DNA of 6,980 bases from an uncultured Lachnospiraceae bacterium (lineage in GTDB: Bacteria; Bacillota; Clostridia; Lachnospirales; Lachnospiraceae): contig CAJOGB010000051.1 in NCBI GenBank assembly GCA_905233835.1, forward strand, positions 1-6,980. Direction: 5' to 3'. Below are positions 1-6,223 of this stretch, piece after piece. Made by a program: the position numbers and the translations under genes. Positions within the stretch are counted from its first letter, which is position 1. Every line of letters starts with the position of its first letter. Below the pieces are notes generated by a model. That model did not search any database, was not told where the DNA came from, and worked only from the letters and a program-made list of their open reading frames with translations.

Positions 1-22
1 TATTCTACCAAAACTTCTCTTG

Positions 23-60
23 AAAAACAAAAAAGGAGTAACTCCTCTGAGTTACTCCTT
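23..60 (-). terminator. Intrinsic terminator of the ylxM-rplS operon
   Basis: A perfect 12-bp inverted repeat (33-44 with 49-60) closes a 4-nt loop. Read on the minus strand it is followed by a T-rich run (TTTTGTTTTTC, ending near 23). The stem begins 6 nt after the rplS stop codon, the expected place for the end of the operon. On the plus strand no T run follows the stem, so it should work mainly for minus-strand transcription. Confidence 0.93.
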
Positions 61-66
61 AAAAAA

Positions 67-417
67 TTACATGCTTTCTTTAACCTTAGCAGCTTTACCG
101 ATACGTCCGCGTAAGTAGTTAAGTCTCGCACGACGAACCTTACCTTTACGAACTACTTCGATTTTATCAATGCTTGGGCTGTGAAGTGGCCAAGTCTTTT
201 CAACGCCTACACCGTTAGAAAACTTTCTAACAGTGAAAGTCTTACGGTTAGAACCACCCTGAATCTTAAGAACGGTACCTTCGAATACCTGAATTCTTTC
301 ACGGTTTCCTTCCTTAATCTTAGCGTGAACCTTTACGGTATCACCTACGTTGAACTCAGCAACTTCTGCCTTAAGTTCAGCATCTTCAATGTTTTTAATA
401 ATTTCCTGTGCGTTCAT
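67..417 (-). CDS. rplS: 50S ribosomal protein L19
   Basis: This is bacterial ribosomal protein L19 (bL19), a large-subunit protein located at the 30S-50S interface. The 116-residue length is normal for the family. Hallmarks visible are FNVGDTVKVHAKIKEGNRERIQVFEGTV (residues about 22-49), the GGSNRKTFTVRK stretch, GVGVEKTWPLHSPSIDKIEV, and the basic C-terminal part VRRARLNYLRGRIGKAAKVKE. The ATG at 417 is preceded by AGGAGG (432-427) at a 9-nt spacing, slightly long but acceptable; no better start lies upstream. It is the last gene of the operon and is separated from trmD by 123 bp that carry a promoter and a structured leader, so it is probably expressed partly independently of trmD and rimM. 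A strong terminator follows immediately. Confidence 0.98.
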   Translation of the reverse strand: MNAQEIIKNIEDAELKAEVAEFNVGDTVKVHAKIKEGNRERIQVFEGTVLKIQGGSNRKTFTVRKFSNGVGVEKTWPLHSPSIDKIEVVRKGKVRRARLNYLRGRIGKAAKVKESM

Positions 418-426
418 CTTATGTGA

Positions 427-500
427 CCTCCTATTTCAATTCGACGTTCTTAATCGGCACTTCCGACCAGAGGACCATCTCTTAATTGTCAACAACTCTG
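427..500 (-). ncRNA. Candidate ribosomal protein L19 leader (cis-regulatory RNA)
   Basis: The untranslated leader of rplS can be folded by eye into a small three-helix shape. A closing CAATT/AATTG stem pairs 484-488 with 437-441. Inside are an AGAG/CTCT hairpin (479-482 with 469-472) and a GGTCGG/CCGATT hairpin with two G-U pairs (463-468 with 452-457). The AGGAGG ribosome binding site (427-432) lies just after the closing stem. An L19 leader upstream of rplS is a known Firmicute RNA family, thought to mediate autoregulation by the ribosomal protein. I infer membership from position and foldability and did not compare it with the family consensus. The exact limits are approximate. Confidence 0.5.
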
Positions 501-502
501 AT

Positions 503-531
503 ATAATATCACTTCGCATAGTAAAATGCAA
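503..531 (-). promoter_or_regulatory. Internal sigma-A-type promoter for rplS
   Basis: On the minus strand TTGCAT (531-526) lies 17 bp upstream of TATTAT (508-503). The -10 is preceded by TGA, giving an extended -10 (TGnTATTAT). The -35 is weak, matching only the TTG. Transcription would begin around 496, leaving roughly 80 nt of leader before the rplS start codon. The promoter fits inside the otherwise unexplained 123-bp trmD-rplS gap and would let the L19 gene be transcribed apart from the low-abundance modification enzyme genes upstream. Confidence 0.55.
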
Positions 532-540
532 GAAATATTT

Positions 541-1233
541 TTAAAAGTTTTCATTGTCCTTAAGTAAGTCCGGACGCAGTCTTTTGGTGCGTTCAATAGA
601 CTGACTTAAGCGCCATTCATCCACTTTTTTATGATCACCGGAAAGAAGAATCTCCGGTACCTTTTTTCCGTGCCACTCCTCCGGTCTCGAATACTGCGGA
701 TACTCCAAAAGTCCGTTTTCAAAAGACTCCGTAAATGCGGAATCATCGTTATGAAGTACTCCCGGAATAAGACGTGCTATGGCATCCACCATAACGATGG
801 CCGGAAGTTCCCCGCCTGTTAAAACAAAATCCCCAAGAGAAATGTTTTCATCCACGATTTCTTCCAAGACACGTTCATCCACACCCTCGTAGTGACCGCA
901 TAGGAAAATCAAGTTTTCCTCTGTCACCAACTTCTTAGCCATAGGTTGGTTAAAAGTCTTGCCCTGAGGAGTTAAATAAATACAACGATAACTGCCTTCA
1001 ATGCGATCCACGATAGACTGAAAACAATCATAAATGGGCTGTGCCTGCATCACCATGCCTGCACCTCCGCCGTAGGGATAATCGTCTACTTTATTATGCT
1101 TATCCAAAGAATAGTCACGAATGTTTACGGCTTCCACATTAAAGTGACCCTTTGCCATTGCTCGTCCCGTAATACTTTCGGAAAGAGCATTCATCACCAT
1201 ATCCGGGAAAAGCGTCATAATATAAAAATTCAT
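541..1233 (-). CDS. trmD: tRNA (guanine-N1)-methyltransferase TrmD
   Basis: TrmD uses S-adenosylmethionine to make m1G at position 37 of tRNAs with G36, which prevents +1 frameshifting. It works as a homodimer of the SPOUT (trefoil knot) family. Visible signatures are DDYPYGGGAGM (50-60), LTPQG (87-91), LCGHYEGVDERV (111-122) and ISLGDFVLTGGELP (131-144), which build the knot and cofactor pocket, then LLEYPQYSRPEEWHGKKVPEILLSGDH. The usual EDSF motif, whose Asp is the E. coli catalytic base Asp169, reads TESF here, so Glu169 replaces Asp. The protein stops at 230 residues soon after RLRPDLL; E. coli has about 255 and B. subtilis about 243, so the C-terminal tail is short. The rimM stop TAG overlaps the AGGAG binding site 6 nt before this ATG, suggesting translational coupling. 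Confidence 0.97.
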   Translation of the reverse strand: MNFYIMTLFPDMVMNALSESITGRAMAKGHFNVEAVNIRDYSLDKHNKVDDYPYGGGAGMVMQAQPIYDCFQSIVDRIEGSYRCIYLTPQGKTFNQPMAKKLVTEENLIFLCGHYEGVDERVLEEIVDENISLGDFVLTGGELPAIVMVDAIARLIPGVLHNDDSAFTESFENGLLEYPQYSRPEEWHGKKVPEILLSGDHKKVDEWRLSQSIERTKRLRPDLLKDNENF

Positions 1234-1242
1234 ATGCGTCTC

Positions 1243-1776
1243 CTATAACAATCCCTTTAGGATATGAATCTTTACAAGTTTATTTTCCAAAGATACATTT
1301 AAAACACAGTCCGGTATCACGGGAAGCAAAAGTTCGCGACCGCTTCCCTTTTCTTCAATGACATAAACATCATTCGCGCCGGTCTGAAGCACATCTGTTA
1401 AAGTTCCCTCAAAAGCTCCGTCATCGGAAATTACATTTAAACCGATTAAGTCTGCGATATAATACTCGCCTTCTTCCAACGGAACGGCATGCTCTCTGTC
1501 CACATAGAGTTCGCACTTTTTAAAACCTTCCACCTCGTTAATATCAGAGAATTCCTTAAATTTAAGAATTACCTGATCTTTAAAAAACTTAACTGATTCC
1601 ACATGTAGCAGATACCAGTATCCTTTGTGGTCCTGCATGAATACTTCTTTAAGTTTTTTAAAGCGCTTTACATCATCCGTGGTAGGAAAGATTTTTACTT
1701 CGCCTTTTAAACCATGTGTGGTAATAATCCCACCAACACGCAAAAGTTCGTCTTCATTTACCTGAATTTTATCCAT
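1243..1776 (-). CDS. rimM: 16S rRNA processing / 30S maturation factor RimM
   Basis: RimM helps mature the 30S subunit, binding ribosomal protein S19 and the 3' domain of 16S rRNA. The 177-residue protein shows both expected domains. The N-terminal RimM beta-barrel contains RVGGIITTHGLKGEVKIFPTTD (13-34), and the C-terminal PRC-barrel runs from about 104, with YYIADLIGLNV (105-115), TGANDVYVIE (132-141) and LLLPVIPDCV (149-158), ending IHILKGLL. The ATG at 1776 is preceded closely by AAAGGAG. The gene lies 62 bp after khpA, across a hairpin that may tune how much transcript reaches it, and only 9 bp before trmD. RimM-TrmD adjacency is one of the most widely conserved bacterial gene pairs, which supports the assignment. 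Confidence 0.97.
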   Translation of the reverse strand: MDKIQVNEDELLRVGGIITTHGLKGEVKIFPTTDDVKRFKKLKEVFMQDHKGYWYLLHVESVKFFKDQVILKFKEFSDINEVEGFKKCELYVDREHAVPLEEGEYYIADLIGLNVISDDGAFEGTLTDVLQTGANDVYVIEEKGSGRELLLPVIPDCVLNVSLENKLVKIHILKGLL

Positions 1777-1802
1777 GTATCTCCTTTAATAAAAATGAAC
1801 AA

Positions 1803-1834
1803 ATAAAGAGCCACAGCCATCTGCAGCTCTTTAT
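1803..1834 (-). terminator. Intergenic hairpin between khpA and rimM (possible attenuator or partial terminator)
   Basis: A perfect 9-bp inverted repeat (1803-1811 with 1826-1834) flanks a 2x2 mismatch and a further 3-bp CAG/CTG helix with a 4-nt loop. On the minus strand it begins 4 nt after the khpA stop codon, and TTGTTCATTTTTATT follows it: T-rich, but interrupted by G and C. The stem has only three G-C pairs. I read it as a partial terminator, an attenuator or an RNA-processing/stability element that could lower rimM-trmD relative to rpsP-khpA. The sequence does not decide which. Confidence 0.5.
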
Positions 1835-1838
1835 CCCA

Positions 1839-2069
1839 TTAGTCAACAATATCAACGATGACTTTTTTATCTTCTTTAGAGGCTGCCGCTTTTACAACCG
1901 AACGGATAGCCTTTGCTATACGACCCTGTTTACCAATCACTTTTCCCATATCGCCCGGAGCCACTTTAAGCTCAACTACAATAGCGCGATCAGATTCCTT
2001 CTCAGATACTTCAACCTGTTCCGGATGCTCAACAAGGGCTTTTGCAATTACTTCTACTAATTCTTTCAT
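1839..2069 (-). CDS. khpA: KhpA, single KH-domain RNA-binding protein (YlqC family)
   Basis: This 76-residue protein is essentially one KH RNA-binding domain. The diagnostic GxxG loop is GKQG (46-49) within VAPGDMGKVIGKQGRIAKAIRSVV, followed by a helix and the final strand KKVIVDIVD. In Firmicutes such as Streptococcus pneumoniae, KhpA pairs with KhpB (Jag/EloR) and influences cell elongation and division through RNA binding; that role is known from relatives, not from this sequence. The ATG at 2069 follows GAGGTAAGGGCA, a usable but not ideal binding site. It sits 40 bp after rpsP, its standard Gram-positive place. No ylqD gene follows it, unlike in B. subtilis. Confidence 0.93.
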   Translation of the reverse strand: MKELVEVIAKALVEHPEQVEVSEKESDRAIVVELKVAPGDMGKVIGKQGRIAKAIRSVVKAAASKEDKKVIVDIVD

Positions 2070-2109
2070 TGCCCTTACCTCGTAGTAATCTTTCTCTGTT
2101 TAAAATGTA

Positions 2110-2352
2110 TTATTTGATTCCTGCATTCTTGAAAAGTCTTGCAACTGTTTCAGTAGGCTGAGCACCGTTAGCTAACCACTTCTTAGCTACTTCTTCGTTT
2201 ACGCGAACCTCTGCCGGCTCAACGTTCGGATCATAAGTTCCGATTTCTTCGATGAAACGTCCATCTCTAGGTGAACGAGAATCTGCTGCTACAATACGAT
2301 AAAAAGGTTTTCTCTTCTTACCCATTCTTTTTAATCTAATCTTTACTGCCAT
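2110..2352 (-). CDS. rpsP: 30S ribosomal protein S16
   Basis: This is ribosomal protein S16 (bS16), an early-binding small-subunit protein needed for 30S assembly. At 80 residues it has the compact length seen in Gram-positives. Recognisable parts are MAVKIRLKRMGKKRKPFYRIV (1-21), the ADSRSPRDGRFIEEIGTYDP block (23-42) and the C-terminal WLANGAQPTETVARLFKNAG. The ATG at 2352 has an excellent AGGAGGT ribosome binding site 7 nt upstream, stronger than that of ffh, which fits the higher demand for a ribosomal protein than for SRP within the same transcript. It lies 42 bp after ffh and 40 bp before khpA. Confidence 0.98.
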   Translation of the reverse strand: MAVKIRLKRMGKKRKPFYRIVAADSRSPRDGRFIEEIGTYDPNVEPAEVRVNEEVAKKWLANGAQPTETVARLFKNAGIK

Positions 2353-2394
2353 GTTTTTTACCTCCTAAATATTAAAAATTAAAACATTTGCAAT

Positions 2395-3750
2395 TTATGA
2401 AAAAGGAAAACGCATACGTCCCTTTTTGCCTTTCATCATGCCGCTCATTTGTTTCATCATTTTACGGCTTTGCTCAAACTGTTTGATAAAGCGGTTTACT
2501 TCCGCGATATCCACTCCCGCACCCTTTGCCAAGCGATGCTTTCTGGAAGGATTCATGATCTTTGGATTCTCACGTTCCTCTGGTGTCATGGATAAAATGA
2601 TGGCTTCGATATGCGCCAGTTTTTTATCATCAACGGAATTTTCCAGTTGAGCCATTTGGTTTTTGTTTAGGTTCATACCCATGCCGGGCATCATACCCAT
2701 AATGGAAGAAAGACCGCCCATCTTTTTCATCTGAGCCATGGAATCCAAATAATCGTTAAAATCGAATTCCGCTTTCTTCATTTTCTTGGCCAAGTTCTTG
2801 GCCTTATCCTCATCGATGGCGGCTTCCGCTTTCTCAATTAAAGAAAGCACATCGCCCATTCCAAGGATTCGTGAAGCCATACGGTCCGGATAAAACTGTT
2901 CCAAATCAGAAAGTTTTTCACCCATACCACAGTAAAGAATAGGCTTTCCTGTAACGGCTCTGATGGAAAGTGCCGCACCGCCTCGGGTATCACCGTCTAA
3001 CTTTGTAAGGATGACTCCGTCGATTCCGATCTTTTCATCAAAGGTACCGGCAACATTTACCGCATCCTGACCGGTCATGGCATCCACAACCAAAATGGTC
3101 TGTGCCACATCGACGGTATTTTTTATATCTACAAGTTCCTGCATCATTTCTTCATCGACATGAAGACGACCCGCAGTATCTAAGATAACAACATTTAAGT
3201 TATTCTTCTTGGCATGCTCTATGGCAGCCTTTGCAATATCCTTCGGTTTTACCTTATCGCCCATGGAAAAAACGGGAACTTCCTGTTTTTCTCCGTTGAT
3301 TTTTAACTGCTCAATGGCAGCCGGTCGATAAATATCGCAAGCAACAAGAAGCGGTCGCTTTGCCTTTTTCTTCATTTGGCCCGCAAGCTTTGCAACGGTG
3401 GTTGTTTTACCGGCACCCTGAAGACCGCACATCATAAGAACGGTAATCTCCTGTCCCGGACGGTAAGTAATCTCCGTTGTTTCGGATCCCATCAAGTTCG
3501 TTAACTCTTCGTTAACAATCTTAATCACTGTCTGTCCCGGATTTAAGCCGTTTAACACATCGGCTCCCACCGCACGCTCTTCCACGGATTTCACAAAGTT
3601 TTTAACGACTTTGAAGTTTACATCCGCTTCCAATAGAGCAAGGCGAACTTCTTTTAACGCCGCCTTAACATCCTCTTCGGAAAGACGACCCTTTCCTCGA
3701 AGACCTCTGAAGACATCCTGCAATTTTTCGGATAAATTATCAAATGCCAT
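2395..3750 (-). CDS. ffh: Signal recognition particle protein Ffh (SRP54 GTPase)
   Basis: Ffh binds signal sequences emerging from ribosomes and, with SRP RNA and the receptor FtsY, delivers them to the membrane. The 451-residue protein is full length. The helical N domain (about 1-95) contains ALLEADVNFKVVK. The G domain has P-loop GLQGAGKT (109-116), the insertion-box region DIYRPAAIEQL (139-149), DTAGR (191-195), TKLDGD (249-254), RGGAAL and GEKLSDLEQF (277-286). The M domain begins near 300, with a methionine-rich finger loop (about 341-360) and the SRP RNA-binding motif SRKHRLAKGAG (402-412). It ends RMRFPFS, much like other clostridial Ffh proteins. The start has a modest GGGGA binding site, 37 bp after ylxM. 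FtsY is not in the window. Confidence 0.98.
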   Translation of the reverse strand: MAFDNLSEKLQDVFRGLRGKGRLSEEDVKAALKEVRLALLEADVNFKVVKNFVKSVEERAVGADVLNGLNPGQTVIKIVNEELTNLMGSETTEITYRPGQEITVLMMCGLQGAGKTTTVAKLAGQMKKKAKRPLLVACDIYRPAAIEQLKINGEKQEVPVFSMGDKVKPKDIAKAAIEHAKKNNLNVVILDTAGRLHVDEEMMQELVDIKNTVDVAQTILVVDAMTGQDAVNVAGTFDEKIGIDGVILTKLDGDTRGGAALSIRAVTGKPILYCGMGEKLSDLEQFYPDRMASRILGMGDVLSLIEKAEAAIDEDKAKNLAKKMKKAEFDFNDYLDSMAQMKKMGGLSSIMGMMPGMGMNLNKNQMAQLENSVDDKKLAHIEAIILSMTPEERENPKIMNPSRKHRLAKGAGVDIAEVNRFIKQFEQSRKMMKQMSGMMKGKKGRMRFPFS

Positions 3751-3787
3751 GCTTCTTCCCCAAATCTATGACAAAACCAAATCGGTT

Positions 3788-4123
3788 TTATAACACTTCC
3801 AAAATTTCGTCCGAGATCTTTCTGATATGTAAAAGATTCTCATCGGAACTTTTTTCTTCGGTTAAAGATACGATTTCGTCCACCTTCTGACGGACGCTTC
3901 CGAACTTCTCGATTAAGTGAAGTTTTCCTTCGTACTCTTCCAAAGTATTTGTGCAACGATGTAACAAATCGGATACGCCCTGTCTGGAGATGCCCTTTTC
4001 GTCGGCAATCTCTTTTAAAGACAAGTCCTCAAGCACATAGGCTTCGTAGATATCTTTTTGATGTTCGTTTAAGAGTTCTCCGTAAAAATCATAGAGAAAA
4101 CCTTGTCTGATTTTCGGTTCCAT
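3788..4123 (-). CDS. ylxM: YlxM-family helix-turn-helix protein (UPF0122)
   Basis: This 111-residue protein belongs to the YlxM/p13 family that almost always precedes ffh in Gram-positive bacteria. It resembles sigma-factor region 4: after the helix LLNEHQKDIYEAYVLEDLSL it has a helix-turn-helix, LKEIADEKGISRQGVSDLLHRC (36-57). The C-terminal half is acidic and helical. Family work links YlxM to SRP, either as an accessory subunit acting on Ffh/RNA GTPase activity or as a regulator; DNA binding is inferred only from the fold. The ATG at 4123 has AAAGAGGT about 7 nt upstream and follows a predicted leader of only about 22 nt. As first gene of the operon it sits directly behind a near-consensus promoter. 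ftsY, often upstream in Bacilli, is absent here. Confidence 0.94.
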   Translation of the reverse strand: MEPKIRQGFLYDFYGELLNEHQKDIYEAYVLEDLSLKEIADEKGISRQGVSDLLHRCTNTLEEYEGKLHLIEKFGSVRQKVDEIVSLTEEKSSDENLLHIRKISDEILEVL

Positions 4124-4151
4124 AAAATCTACCTCTTTCGCTGCCTAACAT

Positions 4152-4180
4152 ACTATACATAAAACAAAAGAAGGTGTCAA
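4152..4180 (-). promoter_or_regulatory. Main sigma-A promoter of the ylxM-ffh-rpsP-khpA-rimM-trmD-rplS operon
   Basis: On the minus strand a perfect TTGACA (4180-4175) is separated by exactly 17 bp from TATAGT (4157-4152), five of six matches to TATAAT. Predicted transcription starts near 4145, about 22 nt before the ylxM start codon. The near-consensus match suits a highly expressed translation operon. The -35 lies inside the right arm of the terminator hairpin of the preceding gene, and the 17-bp spacer contains that terminator's T run. Confidence 0.85.
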
Positions 4181-4199
4181 GTATTTTTTCTTGACACCT
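4161..4199 (-). terminator. Intrinsic terminator of the J-domain gene, overlapping the ylxM promoter
   Basis: A perfect 10-bp inverted repeat (4172-4181 with 4190-4199) has an 8-nt A-rich loop and, read on the minus strand, is followed by TCTTTTGTTTT. It lies about 36 nt after the stop codon of the 662-residue gene. The T run is broken by C and G, so termination may be incomplete. Because both arms contain TTGACA in opposite orientations, an alternative reading is an operator over the -35 of the ylxM promoter. Confidence 0.75.
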
Positions 4200-4234
4200 A
4201 AAGTATAAATAATAAAAAGTGCATCGTCTATAAT

Positions 4235-6223
4235 TTATATGCTCAGTTGTTCGAGAATACTCGCTCGTTCCAGTTGGATTTGCTGCATGATAGATGTAGC
4301 CGATTTGTTTCCTGTAACATCCGGATGGTAAGTCTTAACCAGCAAGCGGTATTCTTTCTTTAATACGTTCAAATCGCTGTGAGCTTCGGCGGAGAACCAT
4401 CCCTTCGTAATCTCTAAGGATTCTTCGTAAGCACGACGGGCTTCTTCGAACTTCTTTCGTCGCTCTTCTTTTTCTTTTTCTTTGGCGGCACGGATATCCG
4501 GATTCTCAAAGGTATCTCCGTCGTAGTAATCCTTCTGATCCGACTGATGTACGGAGATATCCGTATCCGTGGCTTTAAACTCGTGAGTAAAGACATGACC
4601 GTTTTTCCATTCAAAGTAGGATAAGTCCAAGTCATGCTGCAGGGATGCCACAAAATAGCGATCCTTGTATTTATACAAACGATAATCCGAAATCGTATCA
4701 GAAATGGAATAGAAAATCGCATCCTTTGTTAAATACATATGTAAAAGGTATTTCGCATACGGATGATTTGCTTCGATAATCACCGCTGCAGTCTTTCGAT
4801 ATTCTTCCACCTTCGCCTTTGCCATGGCGGATAATTCTTCCTGCATTTCAAAGCGCATATCTTCATATTCCGCAATCACTCTGGCATACTTCATGGCCTC
4901 TTCCGGATGATCGCGTAACATTTTACGCTGTATATATATGAAGGAATCCATTCGCTTAATGGAGCGAATAAGAGGTTTTGCTTCCTTGGAACAAGCGCAA
5001 AATACATCCTCTAAAAACTGGGTATCGTCATATAAAACAGATGCTGTAAACATGGGATGATACAAAACATCGATTAGTTTATCCTTTGGAAGAGGAGAAA
5101 CATATTCACTCCAATCCAAGGATTTTAATAAGCTTCGCACCACATCGTCTTTTCGTAATACCAGTGCGTAGTGAAGCGGGGTCAGTCCCAAATCATCCTT
5201 CCATAAAAGTTCCGGTTTGGAAAGTTTTGTTCCCTGCTCGATTTTTTCATATACCAAAGAAAGCTTTTCCTTTAAATACTTTGCTTGGTAATTCTTATAA
5301 TTCCAAAAATCTTCCTGGGACAAATGCATCCCCACCATATCCATAATCTTGGATGCATAATCCACATCCTCGATACGCACGGACAGATAAGAAAGAATCA
5401 TACACTGATGAAGAGATAATCGCTCCATCCGTTTTAAATTCATATAGGGTTCAATCAACCCTTTTGTAATGTAAAAGTTTGTGGCACCGGAAATATCTTC
5501 CAAAAAGCTTCGGTAAAACAGTTCATCCGGTCGTTCCAAAACAGTATAAGCCTCAGCGTCCAACTTTGGTTTTACCGTAGTTAAAAACATCTGATACTTT
5601 GCTTCATCAAAGCTTCGATAAATGTTTTCCGCCCGCAAAAATGCAATCTCTTTATAAAAATCCGGTTCCTCTTCCGCGATGGATAAAAGATTTTCATCCC
5701 TGGGGGTTAACCTTCCGTTTTCATGGAGACTCTTTCGAATAAGATCGATCATCCAACCTACGGTAAGCTCATAGGTATGACGTTCTTTTACGTTCATACG
5801 GGTAATATTTTTTTGTAATTGGCGAAGTAACAGAGCCAGTTCCTTACCTGCGGTATCCTTCGGTGCTACGGTTCGTCCGAAAATACGACAGTTTTGATCT
5901 CTATTTAATAGATGAACGTTCTCATTGGATTCTTCCTGCACCACCACAAAACGGCACAGTTCGGAAAGAGGGATACGATTGGACGGAGCCCAACTCTTAT
6001 GACTGGGATCGATGTAAATCGCCTGGTCCGTAATAATGGTTCCGCTACCCTCCAAAGAAAGTGTAGAAAAAGAACTACTATAAGCATAGACTACCATCTT
6101 CTCCTCTTTCGGAATTTGGTAGCTGTCATAGTACTTGTTGACGTTATTCACATTTTCAAAATCGAATACTAGGCTTTTATATTTGTTTTTGCCTACCACG
6201 ATTAGTTCCTGATAACCAGGCAT
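4235..6223 (-). CDS. Multidomain J-domain protein with PH-like N-terminus and ankyrin-type repeat; function unknown
   Basis: I do not recognise a named family for the whole 662-residue protein. Residues about 12-140 look like a bacterial PH-like domain, rich in strands (MVVYAYSSSF, SGTIITDQAIYI, IPLSELCRFVVV). A long helical middle follows, with one clear ankyrin-type repeat, DDLGLTPLHYALVLRKDDVVRSLLK (343-367). A strand-rich patch lies at about 515-550, then a charged helix, probably coiled coil (578-603). The C-terminus (about 606-662) is a J-domain with the Hsp70-activating motif HPD (633-635) after LKKEYRLLVKTY; there is no Gly/Phe region or zinc finger, so it would be a class III (C) J-protein. 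No signal peptide or membrane segment is seen, so it should be cytoplasmic. A recruiter of DnaK to a specific client is my inference. GGAGGAG precedes the ATG by 5 nt. It has its own promoter and terminator, so it seems monocistronic. Confidence 0.9.
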   Translation of the reverse strand: MPGYQELIVVGKNKYKSLVFDFENVNNVNKYYDSYQIPKEEKMVVYAYSSSFSTLSLEGSGTIITDQAIYIDPSHKSWAPSNRIPLSELCRFVVVQEESNENVHLLNRDQNCRIFGRTVAPKDTAGKELALLLRQLQKNITRMNVKERHTYELTVGWMIDLIRKSLHENGRLTPRDENLLSIAEEEPDFYKEIAFLRAENIYRSFDEAKYQMFLTTVKPKLDAEAYTVLERPDELFYRSFLEDISGATNFYITKGLIEPYMNLKRMERLSLHQCMILSYLSVRIEDVDYASKIMDMVGMHLSQEDFWNYKNYQAKYLKEKLSLVYEKIEQGTKLSKPELLWKDDLGLTPLHYALVLRKDDVVRSLLKSLDWSEYVSPLPKDKLIDVLYHPMFTASVLYDDTQFLEDVFCACSKEAKPLIRSIKRMDSFIYIQRKMLRDHPEEAMKYARVIAEYEDMRFEMQEELSAMAKAKVEEYRKTAAVIIEANHPYAKYLLHMYLTKDAIFYSISDTISDYRLYKYKDRYFVASLQHDLDLSYFEWKNGHVFTHEFKATDTDISVHQSDQKDYYDGDTFENPDIRAAKEKEKEERRKKFEEARRAYEESLEITKGWFSAEAHSDLNVLKKEYRLLVKTYHPDVTGNKSATSIMQQIQLERASILEQLSI

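Noticed and set aside
469..492. TTGACA on the minus strand within the rplS leader (492-487) as a promoter -35.
   Set aside because: The position 17 bp downstream reads TGGTCG, with no -10 resemblance. The extended -10 at 503-511 is better, and this stretch fits the leader fold.
1858..2085. Plus-strand open frame antisense to khpA, almost the same length as the gene.
   Set aside because: Serine/threonine/alanine-rich shadow translation of the KH-domain gene, which has the conserved GxxG loop in the correct frame.
3773..3789. AAAACC/GGTTTT 6-bp hairpin over the ylxM stop codon as a terminator.
   Set aside because: The stem is short with only two G-C pairs and no T run follows on the minus strand, so it is probably chance.
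4191..4219. TTGACA on the plus strand in the other arm of the hairpin, suggesting a divergent promoter.
   Set aside because: No acceptable -10 box lies 15-19 bp downstream (the sequence there is aaaaag-like). It is explained by the inverted repeat of the terminator.
4414..4722. Open frame of 102 codons on the minus strand with a poly-lysine stretch, overlapping the J-domain gene.
   Set aside because: It lies wholly within the 662-residue gene in another frame, has low-complexity composition and no recognisable domain, and the enclosing frame carries the HPD and charged-helix features.
5086..5346. Plus-strand open frame antisense to the J-domain gene.
   Set aside because: No ribosome binding site, no family resemblance and an unlikely composition; it is a shadow of the real gene.
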